This document shows positions 53,686-61,932 of a DNA stretch of 64,000 nucleotides, one piece after another. Within the stretch, counting starts at the first letter, position 1, and every line of letters begins with the position of its first letter. The DNA is from Desulfopila sp. IMCC35006 (GTDB lineage Bacteria > Desulfobacterota > Desulfobulbia > Desulfobulbales > Desulfocapsaceae). The notes under the pieces are model-generated. The model saw nothing but the letters and a program-made list of their open reading frames with translations. It was not told the DNA's origin and did no database searches. The position numbers were made by a program, and so were the translations under genes. The stretch lies in the NCBI RefSeq assembly GCF_005116645.1, contig NZ_SWCM01000002.1:124001-188000 (forward strand). Reading direction: 5' to 3'.

Positions 53686-56379
53686 ATGACGATCAGAAAC
53701 CTCAATTTTCTCTTTGACCCGAAGTCGATAGTCCTGATCGGCGCCAGCCAGACCCCCGGCACCGTCGCCGGCGTGCTGACCGGGAATGTATTCGGTGCCG
53801 GGTTCAAGGGCGAGATCTTTCCCATCAACCATATAAACCAGAACAGTGAAGGTATCGCCACCTACCGGGATATTGCCAGCCTTCCCCTGGCCCCTGATCT
53901 GGCGGTAATTGCCGCGCCGCCGGATACAGTGCCGGGTCTGATTGACGAACTTGGTAAGCGGGGCACGAAGGCGGCGGTGATCACTGCGCCAAGGCTTGCG
54001 ACAATCGCCGGGCCACAGGGCCAAAAAGTGAACAGCGCCATGTTGAGCGCAGCCAGGCCGCATCTGCTGCGCATCCTCGGACCAAACTGTCTGGGCATAA
54101 TGGTACCCGGAATCGGCCTGCATGCCGGCTTTGGCCATCTTCATCCCCTGCCCGGAAACATTGCCTTTGTGTCGCAATCCGGGGCCGTCCTGACAACGGT
54201 GCTCGACTGGGCCACCTCACGAAAAATCGGTTTTTCCCATTGTGTTTCCCTGGGCGATATGATCGATGTCGATTTTGGCGATATGCTCGATTATCTGGCA
54301 AACGATTACTCCACCCGGGCAATCCTGCTGTATCTTGAAAATGCAACCAATGCCCGAAAATTTCTCTCCGCCGCCCGGGCAGCCGCCCGCAATAAACCGG
54401 TGATTGTGGTAAAAACGGGAGAAAGTGGTGAGAGGTGCCGGTTTGCAGATGCCCCTGCCGGAGTGACCACCAGTTCCGATGCAGTGTACGAAGCTGTCTT
54501 CCGGCGGGCAGGCATACTGCGGGTTAAAGATTTACAGGCCTTATTCGATGCGGTCCAGACTCTTGCCATGACCAGGCAGGTAGCCGGGGACCGCCTGGCA
54601 ATTGTTTGCAATGGCGGCGGTATTGGCGTCATGGCTGCCGACACCCTGATCGATCGCGGCGGCCAGCTGGCGTTGCCGGGCCAGGCAACCATGGAAAGCC
54701 TTGACCAGCTTCCTGCAGCCAGCTGGTCCCAGACCAACCCGATAGTTATCGACAGTGATGCGGCCGACAACCACTATGCCGATGCCCTGAGAATTCTCGA
54801 CCAGGACAAAGAAACAGACGCCATTCTGCTGCTCCACTGCCCCACCGCCCTGACCTCGCCCACCACGACGGCCGAGGCGGTAATAAATACGGTTAATGGC
54901 CGAACGTCCACCTACCGGCAGAAAGCGGTATTGACCTGCTGGCTGGGCGATGCCTCGGTTGCCGAGGCCCGCACTCTTTTTGCGCAAAACAACATCTGCA
55001 CCTATGCCACCCCTACCGAGGCCGTGCGCGGATTCATGCAGATAGTGCGCTACCGGAAAAGTCAGCAAATGCTGATGGAAACACCGCCCAGCATCGCCGA
55101 TAGTTTTACCCCGGACACCTCCGGGGCCAGGCAGATCATCGCCGGTGCACTGGCGGACAACCGTACCTGGCTGTCGAGCGCGGAGGCCAGGGAACTCCTC
55201 ATCGCCTACGCTATCCCCTTCGTCGATTCCTATACGGCCAGCTCTCCGGAAACGGCGGCCGAGCTGGCTGGCAAAATAGGCGGGTTAACGGCGCTTAAAA
55301 TCCTCTCCGCCGATATTACGCATCGATCCGAGGTGAGCGGGGTCAGCCTCAATCTTGAAACCCCGGTGGTGGTGCGGGAGAACGCTGCTGCCATGCTGCA
55401 GCGGGTGACAGAAATACGGCCCGATGCGCACATAGAGGGGTTTACGGTTCAGCCGATGGTGCATCGTCCCCATGCCCTTGAATTGACGATCAGTATGGTG
55501 GAGGACGAACTGTTCGGTCCGGTTCTTATGGTCGGTCAGGGGGGGATTGCCGACGAGGTCATCGGCGACAAAGCACTCACCCTACCGCCGCTCAATTTGC
55601 ATCTGGCCCATGATGCGCTATCGCAGACCAGGGTGTACAGGCTTTTGCAGGGTTACCGGGGAATACCGGCCGCGGATCTTGCATCCATTGAACTGACCCT
55701 GATAAAGGTATCGCAATTGATCTGTGATATCGCCGAAGTGGCCGAACTGCATCTTAATCCGCTGCTGGCCGATGAACATGGGGTGCTGGCTCTCGATGCC
55801 CGTGTCAGGGTGGCCAAGGCGGAGGGTGCGGCAGTCGACCGGCTGGCGATACTGCCCTACCCCAAGGAGCTGGAAGAAAGTCTGCGCCTGCCGGATGGGC
55901 AGCTCCTGCTGATCCGGCCGATCCGACCGGAAGACGAGCCGAATTTTCAAAATATCTTTGCCGGACTCACCCCGGAAGAAATCCGCCTGCGGTTTTTGCA
56001 TCCGATGAATACGCTGCCGCATAGCCTGGCGGCGCGGCTGACCCAGATCGATTACGACCGGGAAATGTCTTTAGTTGTGGAGGGGAAAAATCCCGTTGGA
56101 GAGCCGGAACTGTATGGCGTTGTGCAGATCACCGCCGACCCGGACAAGGAACGGGCGGAGTTTGCCATCATGCTGCTCCATGACATGACCGGCCTGGGTC
56201 TCGGACCCATGCTGCTGCGACGCATAATCGAGTATGCCCGCAGTCAGGGCATTGGCGAGATTTACGGCGAGGTCCTGGGTGACAACAGATCGATGCTCAA
56301 GCTCTGTCGCGTATTCGATTTTGAAATCAGATCGGACCGGGAAGACCCAGGCATCAAGCAGGTTTTACTAAAACTCTAA
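53686..56379 (+). CDS. Pat-type lysine acetyltransferase (degenerate NDP-forming acyl-CoA synthetase plus GNAT)
   Basis: 897 residues. CoA-binding domain (FDPKSIVLIGASQTPGTVAG), ligase-CoA and ATP-grasp domains, then GNAT from about 730 (LLLIRPIRPEDEPNF..TQIDYDREMSLVV..GLGLGPMLLRRIIEYAR). Active NDP-forming ligases have a phospho-His in a SHTGAL motif; here it reads DAPAGV, close to the degenerate TTAGM of E. coli PatZ. So it is probably a regulatory acetyltransferase rather than a ligase. Adjacent to acs, whose C-terminal lysine is the classic Pat target. Confidence 0.88.
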   Translation: MTIRNLNFLFDPKSIVLIGASQTPGTVAGVLTGNVFGAGFKGEIFPINHINQNSEGIATYRDIASLPLAPDLAVIAAPPDTVPGLIDELGKRGTKAAVITAPRLATIAGPQGQKVNSAMLSAARPHLLRILGPNCLGIMVPGIGLHAGFGHLHPLPGNIAFVSQSGAVLTTVLDWATSRKIGFSHCVSLGDMIDVDFGDMLDYLANDYSTRAILLYLENATNARKFLSAARAAARNKPVIVVKTGESGERCRFADAPAGVTTSSDAVYEAVFRRAGILRVKDLQALFDAVQTLAMTRQVAGDRLAIVCNGGGIGVMAADTLIDRGGQLALPGQATMESLDQLPAASWSQTNPIVIDSDAADNHYADALRILDQDKETDAILLLHCPTALTSPTTTAEAVINTVNGRTSTYRQKAVLTCWLGDASVAEARTLFAQNNICTYATPTEAVRGFMQIVRYRKSQQMLMETPPSIADSFTPDTSGARQIIAGALADNRTWLSSAEARELLIAYAIPFVDSYTASSPETAAELAGKIGGLTALKILSADITHRSEVSGVSLNLETPVVVRENAAAMLQRVTEIRPDAHIEGFTVQPMVHRPHALELTISMVEDELFGPVLMVGQGGIADEVIGDKALTLPPLNLHLAHDALSQTRVYRLLQGYRGIPAADLASIELTLIKVSQLICDIAEVAELHLNPLLADEHGVLALDARVRVAKAEGAAVDRLAILPYPKELEESLRLPDGQLLLIRPIRPEDEPNFQNIFAGLTPEEIRLRFLHPMNTLPHSLAARLTQIDYDREMSLVVEGKNPVGEPELYGVVQITADPDKERAEFAIMLLHDMTGLGLGPMLLRRIIEYARSQGIGEIYGEVLGDNRSMLKLCRVFDFEIRSDREDPGIKQVLLKL

Positions 56380-56400
56380 GGCCTGTACTATTCGCCCGTC

Positions 56401-56652
56401 TCACTTGCCGCCCGATAATTTTTCCAGGTAGGCAACGCAGCCGTCCAGGGTTATCAGTTGCGGGTAGTCTGTTTCCGGGATTTTCACCTTGAGTGCCTGC
56501 TGGAGATGCTGCACCAGGTTCACACAGTCGACTGAGTCGAAGTCGAACTGGTCCCGGAACCGGGCCGCCGGATCCAGGTTTTCAAGATTCGCTTCTGGGG
56601 CAATCTGGGCAATTGCCTGCAGGACTAGGGCTGAAATTTCTGCGGGTTTCAT
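56401..56652 (-). CDS. Acyl carrier protein
   Basis: 83-residue PP-binding domain protein with FDFDSVDCVNLVQ, whose serine takes the phosphopantetheine arm. Sequence is not that of the housekeeping fatty-acid AcpP (more divergent, DFDSVD in place of DSLD). Convergent with pat, 21 bp apart. Its role is unknown; it could carry an acyl group to or from the neighbouring adenylating enzyme. Confidence 0.82.
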   Translation of the reverse strand: MKPAEISALVLQAIAQIAPEANLENLDPAARFRDQFDFDSVDCVNLVQHLQQALKVKIPETDYPQLITLDGCVAYLEKLSGGK

Positions 56653-56816
56653 AATTTTCTCATCCAGATATGGTTAGAAGAAGTTATGTTTTCAGAAATA
56701 TTTCTTTCACTATTAGGATCGTATTACTATAACATAGCCAGAAAGTTTCGTGTGGTAAGATTTGTCCGCAACGACAGTTGCCGCATAGCGCATTAAAAAA
56801 AATGAGGAGACTTATC

Positions 56817-57305
56817 ATGAACGTATTTGAATTTGCGATGCAGATGGAAAAAGACGGGGAAGCCTTTTATCGGCAGATTGCCGCAAAAACCAAGAATCCC
56901 GGCTTGCAGAAGATTTTCACAACCCTGGCAGACGAAGAAGTGGAGCACTACAAGACCTTTAAAAAATATTATGAGAAAACTCCGGTTCCGGTCAGCGAAA
57001 GCAATGTGTTCGATAAGGTGAAAAATATCTTCGTTGAGCTGAAAGACGCCGGGGGCCTGGATGTAACCGCCGAAACCCCGCAGACCGAAGCCTACCAGAA
57101 AGCAATGGAAGCCGAAAAGGAAGCGTATACCTTCTATGAGAAAAAAGCGGCTGAGACCGATTCTGCCGACGAAAAGCAGGTGTTTCTCGCATTCGCCAAG
57201 GAAGAACGGCGCCATTACCGACTGCTGGAAAACGTGATCGACTTCGTCGCCAGACCGCAGGAATGGCTTGAAAACGCCGAGTTTGCTCACATGGGGGAAT
57301 TTTAG
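56817..57305 (+). CDS. Rubrerythrin-like ferritin-fold protein
   Basis: 162 residues with two E-x(n)-EExxH modules: EKDGEAFYRQIA / DEEVEHYKTF and EAEKEAYTFYEKKA / KEERRHYRLL, the di-iron four-helix bundle of the rubrerythrin family. No C-terminal rubredoxin domain. Likely a peroxide reductase or oxygen-stress protein in an anaerobe. GAGGAG precedes the ATG at 56817. It ends before a long perfect inverted repeat. Confidence 0.88.
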   Translation: MNVFEFAMQMEKDGEAFYRQIAAKTKNPGLQKIFTTLADEEVEHYKTFKKYYEKTPVPVSESNVFDKVKNIFVELKDAGGLDVTAETPQTEAYQKAMEAEKEAYTFYEKKAAETDSADEKQVFLAFAKEERRHYRLLENVIDFVARPQEWLENAEFAHMGEF

Positions 57306-57312
57306 TGAATTA

Positions 57313-57353
57313 GAAATAATATTCTTGTGTGCTGTGCACAAGAATATTATTTC
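57313..57353. terminator. Perfect 17-bp inverted repeat after the rubrerythrin gene
   Basis: GAAATAATATTCTTGTG (57313-57329) and its complement (57337-57353) around a 7-nt loop, 8 bp after the stop codon. Probably a terminator or mRNA-stabilising hairpin; the T-run is interrupted. Confidence 0.65.
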
Positions 57354-57365
57354 GTGAATGAACTT

Positions 57366-57640
57366 ATCCCGCAATGCTGTTAGGCGGGATTAGTGAGAAT
57401 GAGAAGAATGAACTTACACCCCTCAAGGGGGTACTGAACAGAGTCCCGCAATGCTGTTAGGCGGGATTAGTGAGACCACCTCCGAACATCACCCGCAATG
57501 CTGTTGGGCGGGATTAATGAGACGACCTCCAAACCTACACCCCTCAAGGGGGTACGAAACAGAGTCCCGCAAAGCTGTTGAGCGGGATTACCCAAACCAC
57601 CAGCAAATCACTTACCCCGCCATCCAGCGGGGTAAGTGAT
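57366..57640 (+). repeat. Tandem array of short GC hairpins
   Basis: Four copies of CCCGC-N11-GCGGG (starting 57368, 57445, 57492, 57566) with the linker AATGCTGTTAG and variants, two ACCCCTCAAGGGGGT hairpins (about 57418 and 57538), and a final perfect 14-bp stem ATCACTTACCCCGC (57607-57620 / 57627-57640). Units at 57368/57492 and 57445/57566 suggest a tandem duplication of about 122 bp. A degenerate sixth copy may lie at 57888-57920. Confidence 0.8.
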
Positions 57641-57703
57641 CCAATCCTCTCGAAAGACAGCTTCACCACCACTAAGCACCCCACCCCCACCACCCAAAAT
57701 AAT

Positions 57704-57741
57704 CTGCAAAAATCTGCAACTCAAAATAACAATTTTAGCAG
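57704..57741 (+). promoter_or_regulatory. Tandem CTGCAA and AATTTTAGCAG elements, candidate enhancer-binding site
   Basis: CTGCAAAAATCTGCAA (57704-57719) and AATTTTAGCAG (57731-57741), 118 bp before the -24 element at 57822. The first part is the usp site with one base changed; the overall pair matches the element at 25490. Confidence 0.6.
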
Positions 57742-57821
57742 TTTCCCCCACCTCACACCAGCCACCCACTCCCCACCCTCAAAAAACCCGACCGGCAACT
57801 GGCAAACGAGTCACTATCGGC

Positions 57822-57837
57822 TGGCATAGTTTCTGCA
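57822..57837 (+). promoter_or_regulatory. Sigma-54 (-24/-12) promoter of the pseudo-receiver/PEP synthase genes
   Basis: TGGCATAGTTTCTGCA with correct GG-GC spacing, one base different from the acs element. The first gene starts about 90 bp downstream. Confidence 0.82.
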
Positions 57838-57926
57838 ACATCCAATACTGACGAGAACCATGGAGAGTGCTTTCGTGGAGGAACTTGTCCCGTAAGGATC
57901 TTTGAACGGCGCTAGTGAGGAACATC

Positions 57927-58328
57927 TTGATTTTAACCCATAAAAAAATGCTTCTTATCGATGGCGATGAAGGGATCAGAAAATCGCTGTCACTATTTTT
58001 CGGGTCACGTCATTGTCGCCTGGACACCGTGGAAAATGGTGCACAGGCGTTGAAGGCAGTAAGCACCGAACCGTATGACGTCATCCTTTGTGAAGAATTA
58101 TTGCCCGACATGAACGGCCTCATTTTCTTCAAGATAGTAAACGATCGTTGCTGCGATGCGATAAAAATCCTCATTAGCTGGTACGGCAATAACACTGCTT
58201 TTGCTGATATTCATGGCAAAGGAATCGATTTTCTGCTGACAAAACCTTTTTCCGGTGATGATGTCGAGGCCGCAGTTATCAAGTTGGTCAAAGCCAGATC
58301 TATCAGGAACGGATCGGACTGTACTTGA
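57927..58328 (+). CDS. Stand-alone receiver-like protein with Glu at the phosphorylation site
   Basis: 133 residues with a receiver fold only: acidic pair in LIDGDEG, conserved Lys in LLTKPF and Ser near ILISW. At the phosphoacceptor position the sequence is ILCEELLPDMNG: E56 replaces the usual Asp (codon at 58092-58094). Glu can mimic phospho-Asp, so it may be locked on. A TTG start at 57927 is preferred because GAGG sits 6 bases before it. First gene under a sigma-54 promoter and followed by PEP synthase. Confidence 0.75.
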   Translation: MILTHKKMLLIDGDEGIRKSLSLFFGSRHCRLDTVENGAQALKAVSTEPYDVILCEELLPDMNGLIFFKIVNDRCCDAIKILISWYGNNTAFADIHGKGIDFLLTKPFSGDDVEAAVIKLVKARSIRNGSDCT

Positions 58329-58361
58329 AAGTATGACAGAAAAAACAAAGGGGAAAAAACT

Positions 58362-58559
58362 ATGAGAAAAAAAGATGATTCAAAAATGGTACGCAGGGGC
58401 GTTGATTCCGGTGCAGCGGCAAGTCATAAATCACTTTACTTCGATAAGCATTTTCCATTTCTGCACAGGAAACAAACCGCTCTTCTCACGTCGCCGATTG
58501 GCACCCAGCCGTTACTGACGGCGTCGTCCCCGGCCTATCCAATTATAAAAGCCATTTAA
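58362..58559 (+). CDS. Small protein of unknown function
   Basis: 65 residues, very basic N-terminus (MRKKDDSKMVRRG), no recognised domain. A purine-rich AAAGGGG lies 7 bases before the ATG and spacing from the receiver gene is 33 bp, so it may be a real small gene between it and PEP synthase. Alternatively it is chance coding. Confidence 0.4.
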   Translation: MRKKDDSKMVRRGVDSGAAASHKSLYFDKHFPFLHRKQTALLTSPIGTQPLLTASSPAYPIIKAI

Positions 58560-58631
58560 ATTGTCGGTAAAGAAATGCTGCAAACGTTGTAAGTCAGAAT
58601 TGACGGCTCAGTCCGTCCTGGAGAAAAACAA

Positions 58632-61046
58632 ATGAAGCTGGATGCGAATTATATACGCTGGTTTAAAGAAATTACTCTTGAGGATGTTCCCCTGGTTGGC
58701 GGCAAAAATGCGTCCCTGGGGGAAATGTACTGTGAACTTACCCCGCAAGGGGTAAAGGTTCCCAATGGTTTTGCGACAACGGCTGCAGCATACTGGCATG
58801 TGGTTCATTCGGCATCGATACTCGAGCCACTGCGAGACGCCATGGCTGGTCTGGACAAGACGGATGTCGACAATCTGGCAATTCGGGGGAAAAAGGCCCG
58901 CGAGCTTCTTGTCGGCGCCGGGATTCCCGATGATTTATGGGCGGAGATAAAAGCGGCCTATGACAGCCTCTGCGAGGAGTATGGCCCGGAGACCCACGTT
59001 GCCATACGGAGTTCGGCAACGGCCGAGGATCTGCCCACCGCCTCGTTTGCCGGGCAGCAGGAAACGTACCTCAATGTCAGCGGCTACGCTGCCCTCAAGG
59101 AGGCCTGCAGCAAATGTTTTGCCTCCCTGTTTACCGACCGGGCCATCAGTTACCGGATCGACAATGGTTTTGATCATTTCAAGGTTGCACTATCGATTGG
59201 CATCATGAAGATGGTCCGGTCGGATCTGGCCAGCAGCGGGGTTATGTTCACCATCGATACCGAGACCGGTTTTCGTGACGTAGTCTTTATTACCGGTGCT
59301 TACGGCCTGGGCGAAAATGTTGTCCAGGGGGCGGTAAACCCCGATGAATTTTATGTTTTCAAACCCACGCTGTTAAAGGGGTTCAGGCCGATCATCAGAA
59401 AAAATCTCGGTGAAAAAAAGATCAAGATGATCTATGGCCAGTTCGGCTCAAAGGCCCTGACCGAAAATATCGACGTCCCCGAACAGGAACGGAAGCGTTT
59501 CTGCCTGAGCGACGATGACGTCCTGCGTCTGGCCGGACAGGCGATCACCATTGAAAACCATTACTCGGAGAAAGCCGGAAAGGACCGGCCTATGGATATA
59601 GAATGGGCCAAGGACGGGTTGAGCGGGGAGCTGTTTATTGTCCAGGCACGGCCTGAAACCGTCGAATCGCAGAAATCTCTAAATATCCTCGAGGTGTATC
59701 ATCTCGACACCAAAGGTCCGGTGCTGTCGAGGGGCAAGAGCGTGGGGGAAAAGATTGCCAGCGGCAGGGCCCGGAAGATTGACGATGTGGCACATCTGTC
59801 CTCGTTTCTGCCAGGGGAGGTCCTCATCAGCGATACCACCATGCCCGACTGGGAACCGGTGATGAAGACAGCGGCAGCCATTGTCACCAACAAGGGAGGC
59901 AGGACCTGCCATGCGGCCATCATCAGCCGCGAGCTCGGCATTCCGGCCGTGGTCGGCGCAGTCGATGCCACCGAAAAGATCAGTACCGGCCAGAATGTGA
60001 CGGTCAGCTGTGCCGAAGGCGACGACGGAACGGTATACGACGGCATGCTCCCCTTCCATGTGGAGACCGTCAGTCTCAGCGACTTGAAGCGGCCGAAGAC
60101 CAAGATCATGCTCAATCTGGCCAATCCGGAGATGGCCTTTTCCCTGTCGAAAATCCCCAATGACGGGGTCGGCCTGGCGCGGATGGAGTTTATTATCAAC
60201 AGCTATATCAAGATCCACCCCATGGCCCTGGTCCATCCTGAACGGATAACAGACACCAGCGAACGGGAAAAAATTGGTGCCCTCACCTTTGGCTACAAAA
60301 ATAAAGTGGACTACTTTGTCGACAAACTTGCCGAAGGTGCGGGGACCATCGCCGCGGCCTTTTATCCAAAACCGGTGGTAGTGCGGCTGAGCGATTTCAA
60401 GACCAATGAATACGCCAGCCTTCTCGGCGGCCGATACTTCGAGCCGGAGGAAGACAACCCGATGATCGGCTTTCGCGGTGCGTCGCGCTACTACGACGAC
60501 AAATACCGGGAAGGCTTTGCCCTCGAGTGTTTGGCGATGAAGCGGATTCGCGACGAGATGGGGCTGACCAATCTCATTATCATGATCCCCTTCTGCCGTC
60601 GGGTCGATGAGGGCGAAAAAGTACTGGCCGAGATGGCAAAGAACGGACTGGTACGCGGCGAAAACGGACTCGAGGTCTATGTGATGTGCGAGATCCCCAA
60701 TAACGTCCTGCTGGTTGATGAATTCAGCAGGCTGTTCGACGGCTTTTCCATCGGCTCCAACGACCTGACCCAGCTGACCCTTGGGGTCGATCGGGATTCG
60801 GCCCTGGTCGCCCACGATTTCGACGAGCGGGATGCCGGCGTGATGAAGATAATCTCCATGGCTATCCAGGGTGCCAGACGCAACAACCGCCACAGCGGTA
60901 TCTGCGGCCAGGCGCCCAGCGACTATCCCGATTTTGCCGAATTTCTGGTACGGGAAGGCATTGATTCGATGTCGCTCAATCCCGACTCGATCATGAAAAT
61001 CACCGCCAGGATCACGGAGATGGAAAAGAACCGGTCAGCTGGCTGA
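58632..61046 (+). CDS. ppsA: Phosphoenolpyruvate synthase
   Basis: 804 residues: N-terminal PPDK/PEP-utilising ATP-grasp domain (VGGKNASLGEM, VAIRSSATAEDLPTASFAGQQETYLNV), the phosphohistidine domain with TNKGGRTCHAAIISRELGIPAVVG (H is the phosphoryl carrier), and a C-terminal PEP/pyruvate-binding barrel with GSNDLTQLTLGVDRDS and GICGQAPSDYP. Converts pyruvate plus ATP to PEP, AMP and phosphate, feeding gluconeogenesis from acetate or pyruvate. Ribosome site TGGAG before the ATG. Probably co-transcribed from the sigma-54 promoter at 57822. Confidence 0.92.
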   Translation: MKLDANYIRWFKEITLEDVPLVGGKNASLGEMYCELTPQGVKVPNGFATTAAAYWHVVHSASILEPLRDAMAGLDKTDVDNLAIRGKKARELLVGAGIPDDLWAEIKAAYDSLCEEYGPETHVAIRSSATAEDLPTASFAGQQETYLNVSGYAALKEACSKCFASLFTDRAISYRIDNGFDHFKVALSIGIMKMVRSDLASSGVMFTIDTETGFRDVVFITGAYGLGENVVQGAVNPDEFYVFKPTLLKGFRPIIRKNLGEKKIKMIYGQFGSKALTENIDVPEQERKRFCLSDDDVLRLAGQAITIENHYSEKAGKDRPMDIEWAKDGLSGELFIVQARPETVESQKSLNILEVYHLDTKGPVLSRGKSVGEKIASGRARKIDDVAHLSSFLPGEVLISDTTMPDWEPVMKTAAAIVTNKGGRTCHAAIISRELGIPAVVGAVDATEKISTGQNVTVSCAEGDDGTVYDGMLPFHVETVSLSDLKRPKTKIMLNLANPEMAFSLSKIPNDGVGLARMEFIINSYIKIHPMALVHPERITDTSEREKIGALTFGYKNKVDYFVDKLAEGAGTIAAAFYPKPVVVRLSDFKTNEYASLLGGRYFEPEEDNPMIGFRGASRYYDDKYREGFALECLAMKRIRDEMGLTNLIIMIPFCRRVDEGEKVLAEMAKNGLVRGENGLEVYVMCEIPNNVLLVDEFSRLFDGFSIGSNDLTQLTLGVDRDSALVAHDFDERDAGVMKIISMAIQGARRNNRHSGICGQAPSDYPDFAEFLVREGIDSMSLNPDSIMKITARITEMEKNRSAG

Positions 61047-61058
61047 CGCAGATGAGAA

Positions 61059-61931
61059 TCAGTGGGGGGTCAGGGCTTCAAAACCTGAGATGATATCCAG
61101 CAGCTCGGCCGTTATGGCGCTCTGCCTGTTCTCGCGAAACTTGCCCTGGAGCTTTTCTTCAAGCTCCAGGATATTTTTTTCGGCGGCCATCATCGCGGAA
61201 AGGCGGGCACCATTCTCGCAGGCCAGGGACTGGGCAAACGCTCGGTAGATTAAAGCAAAAAGATGTTCCTGGAAAATATGCTTAAAAAAATCATTTACTT
61301 CCATGCCGACCACCGGTAAACAGCGCGACGGCCAGACTGCCTCTTTTTTTTGCCTGCTCCACTGTGCATCAAGAGGCAGGACCTGTACGGCGACCGGTTC
61401 ATACGCACCTCCCCTGCCCAGCCGGTTAAAATAAAGCACGAACGTCTCAATATGATGCACTTCGTGGAGATCGGCAAAATCATGCACCATGGCCAGCATT
61501 AAATCCCCTATGGCATCGGTGGAAGATGGCAGGGCAAAATGGTGCTCTATGCTGGTTACTTCGTCGAATGCCACACGCACGCGTTCGCCTGCCGTCCAGT
61601 AATGGATCTTTATGCCGTTTCTTTTAAGAGAATCGATGTGTTCGGTGGCAAAGCGGACGACGGCATCATTAAACTGGCCGCACATGCCCTGGTCGGAACC
61701 AATCACCAGGCAGACGGCAGCCGACGAACGGGTGCGGCTCTCCATATGGACATTGTTGCGCAACAAAGCCTGCCAGCCAATTTCTATTATATGACTGTAC
61801 TTGTCCATGGACCTGGCAGCTGACTCAAAATGCCTGATATTGACGGCGGCCAGCCCTTTCATGGTTTTCACGACCGAGAGCAGATCATGCGCTGTTCTGA
61901 TTTTCCTGCTCAGCCTTGCAACATTCTCCAT
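61059..61931 (-). CDS. atpG: ATP synthase gamma subunit, N-type (alternative F1Fo)
   Basis: 290 residues of the rotor shaft: N-terminal helix VARLSRKIRTAHDLLSVVKTMKGLAAVNI and C-terminal helix REIRQSAITAELLDIISG-like segment. The longer and more divergent sequence compared with housekeeping gamma suits the alternative N-ATPase. ATG at 61931 with GAGG at proper distance, one base after the alpha stop. Last gene of the operon (order b-alpha-gamma). Confidence 0.87.
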   Translation of the reverse strand: MENVARLSRKIRTAHDLLSVVKTMKGLAAVNIRHFESAARSMDKYSHIIEIGWQALLRNNVHMESRTRSSAAVCLVIGSDQGMCGQFNDAVVRFATEHIDSLKRNGIKIHYWTAGERVRVAFDEVTSIEHHFALPSSTDAIGDLMLAMVHDFADLHEVHHIETFVLYFNRLGRGGAYEPVAVQVLPLDAQWSRQKKEAVWPSRCLPVVGMEVNDFFKHIFQEHLFALIYRAFAQSLACENGARLSAMMAAEKNILELEEKLQGKFRENRQSAITAELLDIISGFEALTPH

Positions 61932-61932
61932 G

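Larger units (their letters stand above)
57306..57926. other. Structured intergenic region
   Basis: About 620 bp with no gene: a 17-bp inverted repeat, a tandem hairpin array, a C-rich tract (57655-57700), an enhancer-like site and a sigma-54 promoter, in that order. Frames crossing it are artefacts of the repeats. Confidence 0.7.

Noticed and set aside
57361-57640. CRISPR array or attC array
   Set aside because: Repeated hairpins contain GTTAGGC-like strings, but there are no regular unique spacers and no RYYYAAC partners in the right places; the stems are explained by CCCGC/GCGGG pairing.
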